The notes under the pieces are model-generated. The model had not been told where the DNA came from, did no database searches, and saw only the letters and a program-made list of their open reading frames with translations. The position numbers were made by a program, and so were the translations under genes. This document shows positions 57,779 through 64,000 of a DNA stretch of 64,000 nucleotides, in pieces. The DNA lies in contig NZ_CP010817.1 in assembly GCF_000833025.1 (NCBI RefSeq), forward strand, positions 372,001-436,000, in the 5' to 3' direction. This stretch comes from Myroides profundi (lineage in GTDB: Bacteria > Bacteroidota > Bacteroidia > Flavobacteriales > Flavobacteriaceae). Every line of letters begins with the position of its first letter. Position 1 is the first letter of the stretch.

Positions 57779-58330
57779 TTATCGAACAGGACGTAGCGTA
57801 TTGCTAAATGTTACTTTAAAAGGAGTCTCCTTATTTGCGTTGTTTTTCATCACATAGATGAATTTAAACATTTTAGCATGGTCACTTTCTATCGTTAGTG
57901 AGCCACCTGTATAACTGTCTTTTAATACTATATTCTGCGTGTTGTCTACACGGATAGACTTCGCTATACCAGAGCGTAGATCACTCATAGTCATGGCGTA
58001 GTAGTAGGTCTTGCTATTTCCTTTGATAGAGATATTCTCTCCTTTAAAGCCTTTAGTTAAGATGACTACAGAGTAGTTGTCAGCGGAAGCATTCATTCCT
58101 CTAAGGTAGCTATCTCTAGTTTTGTCTGTTACAGATCTAAAGTCATCTCTCACCTGAGCATAATCAGGTAGATCCATTACATCATCTTCTTCAGGAAGTC
58201 TGTCTTCCTCTTTGATTTTTTCGATACGCTCATCTACTGTCAGTTCTTTAGGTGGTTTCGTCGCTACGTGAGAAGCAGATTTACACATAGAGAACAAGAC
58301 AATTAAAGCTAAGAAAGGTAATTTTTTCAT
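57779..58330 (-). CDS. Secreted protein, unknown function
   Basis: A 183-residue protein with an N-terminal signal ending near Cys16 (LIVLFSMCKS; the residue before Cys is Met, so it is not a standard lipobox). A charged acidic stretch is followed by a beta-rich domain with YSVVILTKGFKGENISIKGN, YYYAMTMSDLRSGIAKSI and SGGSLTIESD-like motifs. I do not recognise a named family. Probably periplasmic. Confidence 0.6.
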   Translation of the reverse strand: MKKLPFLALIVLFSMCKSASHVATKPPKELTVDERIEKIKEEDRLPEEDDVMDLPDYAQVRDDFRSVTDKTRDSYLRGMNASADNYSVVILTKGFKGENISIKGNSKTYYYAMTMSDLRSGIAKSIRVDNTQNIVLKDSYTGGSLTIESDHAKMFKFIYVMKNNANKETPFKVTFSNTLRPVR

Positions 58331-58371
58331 ATTCTTAATTTAACAATGATAGTGGTGCGATCGTAAGTAAG

Positions 58372-58379
58372 TATCTTTG
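58372..58379 (+). promoter_or_regulatory. Promoter -7 box for the flavoprotein gene
   Basis: TATCTTTG, an exact TAnnTTTG match, 76 bp before the ATG at 58456. No TTG was seen at the expected distance. Confidence 0.45.
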
Positions 58380-58455
58380 TTGGCGTAAAGATAATTTTTT
58401 ACACTCAATAAAAAAACTCTAGAAGAGAGTCTTAAACGTTAAAATAGGTTTTTCA

Positions 58456-59679
58456 ATGAATTATGATGTCATATTAGTCGGAGGTGGAGCAGCAGGTTTT
58501 TTTACTGCAATTAATCTTGCAGAACAAAATAAAGGACTAAAAATAGCGATTATCGAGAGAGGAAAAGAAGTGCTTTCTAAAGTAAGAATATCAGGAGGAG
58601 GAAGATGTAATGTGACTCATGCTTGTTTTGATCCGAAAGAATTAACGCAGTTCTACCCTCGCGGTGCAAAAGAGTTATTAGGGCCTTTTCATCAGTTTTG
58701 TTCAGGTGATACTATTGAGTGGTTTGATAGACATGGCGTGACATTAAAGATAGAAGAGGATGGTAGAATGTTCCCTGATACAGACTCTTCTCAGACTATT
58801 ATAGACTGTTTTATGAAGGCAGTACAGAAGCTTAAGATAGAAGTCATCACGAGTAGTAGTGTACAGGGCATCTTTAAGAAAGAGAACAGTTGGAAGCTAG
58901 ATACCACAACAGGTAACTACGAATCTACTTATCTAATCATGACTACGGGGAGTAATCCTAAGATGTGGAATACAGTAGCCGAATTAGGACATAAGATCGT
59001 AGAGCCTGTACCTTCATTATTTACATTTAATATCAATGATAAGCGCATCAAAGATTTGATGGGAGTAGCTACACCTGCTGAGGTAAGTGTTAGAGGGACT
59101 AAGCTAGAAGCATCAGGGCCTTTATTAATTACCCACTGGGGGATGAGTGGACCTGGTATATTGCGTCTTTCTGCTTGGGGTGCCAGAATATTAGCAGACA
59201 AGAAATATCAGTTTCATATCACAGTAAATTGGATGCCACAGCACAGCTTCGAGTCTCTAAAAGAAGAATTGCAACGCATCCGTAAAGATCATGCAAAAAA
59301 GAATGTGATTAAGCGTATAGAATTAGACTTGCCTAATAGACTATGGGAGCGCATGGTCGTGATATCAGGAATAGCAGAAGATACCAAATGGGCAGATGTG
59401 ACTAATAAGCAGTTAGATATACTATGTGGGGAGTTGACTCAAGGAGAATATCAAGTCAATGGTAAAAGCACGTTTAAAGACGAGTTTGTTACTGCTGGAG
59501 GAGTAGACCTAAAAGAGGTTAACTTTAAAACCATGGAAAGTAAATTGCACAATAATTTGTATTTTGCAGGAGAGATTTTAAATATAGATGCCATCACAGG
59601 AGGGTTTAATTTTCAGAATGCATGGACGAACGGATACCTTGCTGCATTAGCGATAACAACTAAAATAGAGCATAAATAA
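58456..59679 (+). CDS. HI0933/BaiN-type FAD-dependent oxidoreductase
   Basis: A 407-residue flavoprotein. FAD-binding VGGGAAGF is at residues 8-15, followed by ISGGGRCNVTHAC, the signature of the HI0933 family. LITHWGMSGPGILRLSAWGA is in the middle, and FAGEILNIDAITGGFNFQNAWTNG at the C-terminus completes the FAD site. The substrate is not established for most members. One base separates it from the next gene, so the two are coupled. Confidence 0.9.
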   Translation: MNYDVILVGGGAAGFFTAINLAEQNKGLKIAIIERGKEVLSKVRISGGGRCNVTHACFDPKELTQFYPRGAKELLGPFHQFCSGDTIEWFDRHGVTLKIEEDGRMFPDTDSSQTIIDCFMKAVQKLKIEVITSSSVQGIFKKENSWKLDTTTGNYESTYLIMTTGSNPKMWNTVAELGHKIVEPVPSLFTFNINDKRIKDLMGVATPAEVSVRGTKLEASGPLLITHWGMSGPGILRLSAWGARILADKKYQFHITVNWMPQHSFESLKEELQRIRKDHAKKNVIKRIELDLPNRLWERMVVISGIAEDTKWADVTNKQLDILCGELTQGEYQVNGKSTFKDEFVTAGGVDLKEVNFKTMESKLHNNLYFAGEILNIDAITGGFNFQNAWTNGYLAALAITTKIEHK

Positions 59680-59680
59680 G

Positions 59681-60160
59681 ATGAGGTTTAGTTATTATAA
59701 TTTGACGAGTAAGATATTGCTATTCGTATTTTGTTTACTTCCTTTTTTAGGGATGTCTATTTTCTTTATACAAGTAGGCAATGGATTAGCCAAGTCTCTC
59801 AGTGCTGTTATGTTATTTCTATTTGTCGTTTTTGTCTATAAATGTTTTTTTATCAAAGTAAGTATAGACGCAGAAGGAGTGACGTATAAAAGTCTGCTCA
59901 AAGAGAAGCAACTCAAGTGGAATGAGATAAACGATGTGCTGATCGTGGTGAGAGAGAGACGCTCTGTAGCGGATTATTATAAATTTGACGAATGGATGAA
60001 TGCGGGTAAAGCAGGTAAGAGTTATTTCGTCTTATTTAGAACGACAGAGGGGTTTCCTGAGAATCCTATGTTTATGTTTAGTGCACCTACTAGTGAAGAT
60101 TATATCAGCGTACAGTTTAGACCTGCTATACAGAAAGCAATAGCACAATATCGAAAATAG
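59681..60160 (+). CDS. Membrane protein with PH-like domain
   Basis: A 159-residue protein with two hydrophobic segments in the first 65 residues (ILLFVFCLLPFLGMSIFFI and LSAVMLFLFVVFVYKCFF). A soluble domain follows, beginning VSIDAEGVTYKSLLKEKQLKWNEIND, the typical start of a bacterial PH-like domain. It is coupled to the flavoprotein gene and followed by a terminator. Role unknown. Confidence 0.7.
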   Translation: MRFSYYNLTSKILLFVFCLLPFLGMSIFFIQVGNGLAKSLSAVMLFLFVVFVYKCFFIKVSIDAEGVTYKSLLKEKQLKWNEINDVLIVVRERRSVADYYKFDEWMNAGKAGKSYFVLFRTTEGFPENPMFMFSAPTSEDYISVQFRPAIQKAIAQYRK

Positions 60161-60197
60161 AAATGATCGTTTTAAACAAAAATATAAAATATCAGAG

Positions 60198-60231
60198 AAG
60201 GCAGTAAAACCGAGGTTTTACTGCCTTTTTT
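60198..60231 (+). terminator. Rho-independent terminator
   Basis: AAGGCAGTAAAAC-CGAG-GTTTTACTGCCTT followed by a T-run, 38 bp past the stop at 60160. Confidence 0.88.
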
Positions 60232-60251
60232 GTTGGTTTATTTTTGAACTA

Positions 60252-60324
60252 TCGCATAGTGGTCGCATAGTTATGGGATAGTGCTCACATAATAAAGGCT
60301 ATTTTTAATGCGATCACTATGGGA
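60252..60324. repeat. Interspersed stem-loop repeat D, copy 2
   Basis: TCGCATAGTGGTCGCAT (60252-60268) and ATGCGATCACTATGGGA (60308-60324) pair at 15 of 17 positions. Between them lies TTATGGGATAGTGCTCACATA, closely matching the copy at 20972-21047. Confidence 0.6.
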
Positions 60325-60387
60325 GCAGTATCCTGTCAAGATGTGATTAAGGGAAGGGAGGTGGTGTTTGTTTTTATTTAGTGATAT

Positions 60388-60500
60388 GAAATTTAACTTC
60401 TAAGTATAATTGCTTAGGATTTTTTTATGGTGTTTGAATAGTGATAGAGAGTTGAGAGAATAATAGTTAACTTTATTACGCTGTACAAAGTAATTTTCAA
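60388..60500. repeat. Left flank of the immunity-like array, copied at 63603-63715
   Basis: TTCTAAG-TATAATTG-CTTAGGA with T-run, then TTTATGGT, GAGTTGAGAGAATAATAGTT and AACTTTATTA. The same order appears at 63603-63715 with a better terminator. The stem here has lost a pair, so this copy is decaying. Confidence 0.6.
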
Positions 60501-60677
60501 TACAAAAACAGTTTACTTTCAACTAGGTATATAATACTTCCGTTGATTAGTAAGGTTAAGAATCCTTTTTGTAGGAGCAAAAATTGCAACTGGTAGAATT
60601 CTTAGAAAGATAGATGTTTTCGTAGGAAGGATTAGATATTAATCGACCTTGTATAGTAATAAAAGCTAGAAGAAATA

Positions 60678-61127
60678 ATGAATAAAGAGAAGGAAGTAAT
60701 AGTAAATAGTTATGGACAATCTATAATTGGGGTAGAAGTCGTTACAGAGCTCTTTAATAAAAAAGATAGTAAAAGGCTTTTTTTAGAGGACCTCGTTTTT
60801 TTAATACAACAATCTAAACCTTTAATTACAGATGTGGATGCTGTGATTAAAAATAGCGGGCTTAAAGAGACTTGTACCCCCTGTGTTATGCTTCGCAAAG
60901 ATGTAAAAGAGTATAACCTCAGGAATATAATTAATTTGCCAGATTATGAATTAGTAAATGTTTTTATTCTTTTTCTAGAGTTGTTTAAAGTCGCTTACCA
61001 AAGACGTTTTTTATTAGAGAGAAATAATCCTAATAAATGGTGGTATTGGGATTTGAACCGTAAAGAGAATGTAGATAAAATATTTAGTGAGCATGACGAT
61101 ACTGTAGCAAAAGAAACTACTGATTAG
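60678..61127 (+). CDS. DUF5958-like protein at the start of the array
   Basis: A 149-residue soluble protein. IVNSYGQSIIGVEVVTELF, EDLVFLIQQSKP, ACTPCVMLRKDV-like (TCTPCVMLRKD) and the end YQRRFLLERNNPNKWWYWDL match the pattern I associate with DUF5958, an uncharacterised family. The identification is from memory. It precedes three related immunity-like genes on the same strand. Confidence 0.6.
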   Translation: MNKEKEVIVNSYGQSIIGVEVVTELFNKKDSKRLFLEDLVFLIQQSKPLITDVDAVIKNSGLKETCTPCVMLRKDVKEYNLRNIINLPDYELVNVFILFLELFKVAYQRRFLLERNNPNKWWYWDLNRKENVDKIFSEHDDTVAKETTD

Positions 61128-61134
61128 TGATAAT

Positions 61135-61176
61135 GAAATAATTATTCAACGAGAAGTAATGCTAAGAATTAGGTAA
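61135..61176 (+). pseudogene. Short 3' remnant of a paralogue of the 62606 gene
   Basis: In one frame this reads EIIIQREVMLRIR then stop. The gene at 62606-63085 ends EVIILREVMLGIR then stop, and the next 36 bp (AAGAAAGATAA(A/G)AGGTTATA and ACAAAATAGTT) match too. Both sit directly before a copy of the 145-residue gene. So a 62606-like gene once stood here and only its last 14 codons remain. Confidence 0.7.
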
Positions 61177-61209
61177 GAAAGATAAAAGGTTATATATAAC
61201 AAAATAGTT

Positions 61210-61647
61210 ATGCATGATATAAAGAAATATCTGAGTGAATATGTTAGGTTTATTCATGATTTTGAAGAAACGCTTAGAGATAAATTAAACCTTAAAGAAG
61301 AGGATATATATCAGGAGATTTATAAGATTAATATTAACTCAAATGGCACTAAAAATTATAAACATGGTAAGATTGATGGATATGAATATCATTACCATGG
61401 AGCTGGATGTTTTATTCAAAAGGGAGATATAAAATGCGATTTTGACTTCGTACACTATATTGATGATTTAACCTATCAATTTACTTCAAAAAAATTAAAG
61501 GATTTTATTGATAGTTATTATCATGTTGATATTGATGCTGATAAACTGAATGAAAAACTAAAAGAATTAGTGAAAGAAGGATTTTTACTAGCTGTTATAT
61601 TTGGAGGTAGAGTATGGAATTCCTTTTTAATAAAGAGGCATAGCTAA
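61210..61647 (+). CDS. 145-residue paralogue 1 of an immunity-like family
   Basis: A soluble protein with an N-terminal helix (YVRFIHDFEETLRDKLNLKE) and a central GYEYHYHGAGCFIQKGDIKCDFDF stretch that recalls DUF6896-type proteins (tentative). It ends in helices (DKLNEKLKELVKEGFLL). DUF6896-like proteins occur near polymorphic toxins, so an immunity role is possible. It differs from copies 2 and 3 in the centre (HGAG against HGGG) but shares its N-terminus with copy 2. The upstream 60 bp match those of copy 3. Confidence 0.65.
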   Translation: MHDIKKYLSEYVRFIHDFEETLRDKLNLKEEDIYQEIYKININSNGTKNYKHGKIDGYEYHYHGAGCFIQKGDIKCDFDFVHYIDDLTYQFTSKKLKDFIDSYYHVDIDADKLNEKLKELVKEGFLLAVIFGGRVWNSFLIKRHS

Positions 61648-61754
61648 AGATTGTTATTAGTGAATAAAGTTCTTAAGAATGAGGTAATCGTTGAAGTGTT
61701 AGTGGGGATAAAGAATAGATAAAGTGATAAGAGACTACATACAACAAATTAATT

Positions 61755-62192
61755 ATGAATGATATAAAGAAATATCTGAGAGAATATGTTAGGTTTATTC
61801 ATGATTTTGAAGAAATACTTAGGGATGAATTAAACCTTAAAGAGGAAGATATATATCAGGAGATTTATAAGATTAATATTAATTCAAATGGTACTAAAAA
61901 TTATAAACATGGTAACATTGATGGATATGAATACCATTATCATGGTGGAGGTTGTTTCATCCAGAAAGGGAATATAAAATGTGACTTTAATTTTATACGC
62001 TATATTGATGATTTAACTTATCAATTTACTTCAATAAAATTAAAGGATTTTATTGATAGTTATTATAATATTGATATTGATGATGATAAACTGAATGAAA
62101 AACTAAAAGAATTAGTGAAAGAAGGATTTTTACTACCTGTTATATTTGGAGGTAGAGTATGGAATTCCTTTTTAATAAAGAGGTATAGCTAA
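61755..62192 (+). CDS. 145-residue paralogue 2 of an immunity-like family
   Basis: Same length and fold as paralogue 1. Residues 1-40 follow copy 1 (VRFIHDFEEILRDELNLKEE), while residues 40-110, including GYEYHYHGGGCFIQKGNIK, are identical to copy 3. This mosaic pattern suggests gene conversion or unequal crossing-over within the array. Function as for paralogue 1. Confidence 0.65.
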   Translation: MNDIKKYLREYVRFIHDFEEILRDELNLKEEDIYQEIYKININSNGTKNYKHGNIDGYEYHYHGGGCFIQKGNIKCDFNFIRYIDDLTYQFTSIKLKDFIDSYYNIDIDDDKLNEKLKELVKEGFLLPVIFGGRVWNSFLIKRYS

Positions 62193-62214
62193 AGTTTCTT
62201 TAAGCAAAATTCAA

Positions 62215-62379
62215 ATGAGTATGCTTGGAAAGTCATTGTCAGAGGCTAAAGGCAATGTTGATTCTTTTTTAGATGGAGAGAAGGTAATTATAGAAGTAGA
62301 TGATATGGACTTAGCACAAGAGTTTTGTAATGAAGCTGAGAGAATTGGAGTTAATTGTAAGCTGATTATAACAGAATAA
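62215..62379 (+). CDS. 54-residue acidic protein in the array
   Basis: MSMLGKSLSEAKGNVDSFLD...CKLIITE reads 54 residues with a regular alternation of helix and strand (KVIIEVDDMDLAQEFCNEAERIGVNCKLII). It lies 22 bp after paralogue 2 and is probably translated with it. It may be a complete tiny protein or the surviving end of a larger one; no family was recognised. Confidence 0.5.
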   Translation: MSMLGKSLSEAKGNVDSFLDGEKVIIEVDDMDLAQEFCNEAERIGVNCKLIITE

Positions 62380-62394
62380 TATTATATACAATAT

Positions 62395-62604
62395 ATGTTG
62401 TCTGTAGATGATATTACTGACTATTTTGAAATAAGAAACGGTTGGAGTTTAGTTAGGGTGTATACAAGTAATTTTTTGTTGCTAATAGAAAGTGAAAAGT
62501 TTATTGCTCTTTTATCATTGATGTAGGTTTTTTTTATAAAGATGGAAATATGATGAGTCAGCCATCGGTTGTCAGAATTATTCCAAAAATGTTTAAACAA
62601 TAAT
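62395..62604 (+). pseudogene. Frameshifted small gene in the array
   Basis: The ATG at 62395 reads MLSVDDITDYFEIRNGWSLV...FIALLSLM and stops at 62526. Another frame continues over the stop as FIIDVGFFYKDGNMMSQPSV...PKMFKQ and ends at 62604. A single indel near 62510 restores a protein of about 68 residues, so this is a recently broken gene. Confidence 0.55.
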
Positions 62605-62605
62605 T

Positions 62606-63085
62606 ATGGTATCAAATGTAGATCGGATTACTAAAGAAAAATATCAAGAGCTTAAAGTAAAAAATCTCTTTGAAGAAAAAATGACTGATAGAGTTTTTGC
62701 TACAATTCTAATTAATAATGTGGCATACAAATTTGCATGGGGAAGTGATATTGTTGTACCTGTAATAAAGATTATAAATAATCAATATTGTACGATAGGA
62801 ATAGATCTTGAATTTATTGTTATTAATATGATTGAAAACGTTGTTATTGATTCTGTTAAGCTTAATTATTTCTTTTATGATACTCAAATATTCAATAATT
62901 TCCTTTTCGTTATAACAGAACTTCAAATTTTAAAAATAGAGATGCAAAATTTTAAAATCATTGATCAAATAGATTTACCCGAAATATTTGAATCTTGGGA
63001 TGTAGTAGACAATAAAATTAAGATCACTTGTTTAGATGGTCAGGAAGTAATTATTTTACGAGAAGTAATGCTTGGTATTAGGTAA
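62606..63085 (+). CDS. Hypothetical protein, beta-propeller-like strands
   Basis: A 159-residue AT-rich gene product with many short hydrophobic strands (VFATILINNVAYKFAWG, FIVINMIENVVIDSV, FLFVITELQILKIEMQ and KIIDQIDLPEIFESWDVVDNK). No family recognised. The end of this gene and the following 36 bp are the same as the remnant at 61135, so the gene plus paralogue 3 behave as one cassette. Confidence 0.6.
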   Translation: MVSNVDRITKEKYQELKVKNLFEEKMTDRVFATILINNVAYKFAWGSDIVVPVIKIINNQYCTIGIDLEFIVINMIENVVIDSVKLNYFFYDTQIFNNFLFVITELQILKIEMQNFKIIDQIDLPEIFESWDVVDNKIKITCLDGQEVIILREVMLGIR

Positions 63086-63118
63086 GAAAGATAAGAGGTT
63101 ATATATAACAAAATAGTT

Positions 63119-63556
63119 ATGAATGATATAAAGAAATATTTGAATGAATATGTTAGATTTATTCATGAATTTGAAAAAGTGATAAGAAGTAGTTTGAATT
63201 TGGTTGAAGAAGATATATATCAGGAGATTTATAAGATTAATATTAATTCAAATGGTACTAAAAATTATAAACATGGTAATATTGATGGGTACGAATACCA
63301 TTATCATGGTGGAGGTTGTTTCATCCAGAAAGGGAATATAAAATGTGACTTTAATTTTATACGCTATATTGATGATTTAACTTATCAATTTACTTCAATA
63401 AAATTAAAGGATTTTATTGATAGTTGTTATCATGTTGATATTGATGTTGATAAACTGAATGAAAAACTAAAAGAATTAGTGAAAGAAGGATTCTTACTAC
63501 CTGTTATATTTGAAGGTAGGGTATGGGATTCTTTTTTAATAAAGAGGTATAGTTAA
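63119..63556 (+). CDS. 145-residue paralogue 3 of an immunity-like family
   Basis: Central residues 40-110 are identical to paralogue 2. The N-terminal 40 residues differ (VRFIHEFEKVIRSSLNLVEE), as do a few positions near the end (FEGRVWDSF). A terminator (63610) follows, closing the transcription unit. See paralogue 1 for the family. Confidence 0.65.
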   Translation: MNDIKKYLNEYVRFIHEFEKVIRSSLNLVEEDIYQEIYKININSNGTKNYKHGNIDGYEYHYHGGGCFIQKGNIKCDFNFIRYIDDLTYQFTSIKLKDFIDSCYHVDIDVDKLNEKLKELVKEGFLLPVIFEGRVWDSFLIKRYS

Positions 63557-63602
63557 AGTTTGTTAGAGTGAAGTGATATTAATTGATTATTGTTATTTGT
63601 TT

Positions 63603-63715
63603 AAATATAAACTCCTAAGTATAATTGCTTAGGAGTTTTTTTTATGGTCTATGAATAATGTTATTCTGTTGAGTGAATAATGATTAATTTTATTAGATAA
63701 ATGAAGTCAGTTCTT
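63603..63715. repeat. Right flank of the immunity-like array, copy of 60388-60500
   Basis: AACTCCTAAG-TATAATTG-CTTAGGAGTT with T-run (63610-63643), then TTATGGTCTATGAATAATG, GTTGAGTGAATAATGATTAA and TTTTATTAGATAAATGAAG. It is the intact version of the left flank. Together the flanks show that the 3-kb array segment was duplicated or exchanged as a unit. Confidence 0.6.
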
Positions 63716-63821
63716 AGTACAGGCTGGTAAATATGTTGTGTCAGTAGGTTTGGTGAATAATCTAATCAGTAAACTTTAGAAGCGCTGAAGTGCACATTAG
63801 GATTAAGTAAATAAGAAGAAT

Positions 63822-64000
63822 ATGAATTTAATTAGAAATAATAAATTACTATATACTTTTGATGATGAAGTTGTAAGTAAGTTTGTTTATGCTATAGATG
63901 AAAAAAAGATAGAATTAAGCTTCGATGGTTTTTATGATTTAGAAAAAGAAGAAGGGATAAATAGAAAATGTATTCTAATTATTGAAGGTTGGAGTAAGGC
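63822..64000 (+). CDS. Partial gene, immunity-like, cut by window edge
   Basis: Begins MNLIRNNKLLYTFDDEVVSK and includes LSFDGFYDLEKEEG and KCILIIEGWSKA before the window ends. About 59 codons are visible. The C-x-L-x-I-x-x-W pattern is like small immunity-type or unnamed domains in flavobacterial toxin loci (tentative). Placed just after the right flank repeat, it may start the next cassette. Confidence 0.5.
   Translation, partial: MNLIRNNKLLYTFDDEVVSKFVYAIDEKKIELSFDGFYDLEKEEGINRKCILIIEGWSK

Overview
The window is about 64 kb of low-GC chromosomal DNA from a member of the Bacteroidota, most likely Flavobacteriaceae. I base this on lipoproteins with Ser/Asp-rich tails after the acylated Cys, GLPGLI and GYDIA family proteins, DUF6266, a ComEC without its beta-lactamase domain, several POT peptide transporters, and promoters with the TAnnTTTG -7 box. 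The gene set reminds me of Myroides, but that genus call is from memory and not proven here. Most of the window is ordinary core genome, interrupted by a decayed replication module near 7.2-11.1 kb, lineage-specific lipoproteins and an immunity-like gene array at the right end.

Layout. 0-5 kb: hemW (cut by the window edge), ruvC, a flippase-like membrane protein, a DUF456 protein, an EamA exporter and a TIGR04222-like membrane protein. 5.5-17.4 kb is accessory: two surface-type lipoproteins, a lambda O/P-like initiator and loader pair whose loader is broken, a TonB-C-like secreted protein whose 3' end has been tandemly duplicated, a beta-helix-like protein, DUF6266 and DUF4261 proteins. 17.4-34.7 kb is housekeeping: miaE, a glycosyltransferase, an AraC regulator opposite a cupin, an M20 dipeptidase, two tRNA-Leu(UAG) copies, an MscS channel, a GH25 lysozyme, an Opp-type permease, the Prc protease, and surE-lpxB-NlpC/P60-comEC.

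34.2-48.9 kb is a minus-strand peptide-use region: dipeptidyl peptidase IV, four POT-family transporters, a GLPGLI protein with its outer-membrane barrel, and a periplasmic thioredoxin-like protein. Secreted DPP-IV would release dipeptides that the POT carriers import. 49-51.3 kb holds HMG-CoA reductase overlapping a GYDIA GHMP kinase (mevalonate branch of isoprenoid synthesis). 51.8-60.2 kb holds mostly uncharacterised proteins plus DoxD/DoxX, DUF2071 and an HI0933-type flavoprotein. 60.6-64 kb is a very AT-rich array of small genes containing three paralogues of one 145-residue protein, gene remnants and duplicated terminators. It looks like an immunity-gene array that changes by recombination.

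Between genes there are several families of short interspersed repeats. The clearest is a roughly 155-bp element (three copies) whose ends differ between copies but stay complementary within each copy. All family names come from recognising motifs by eye; no search was run.
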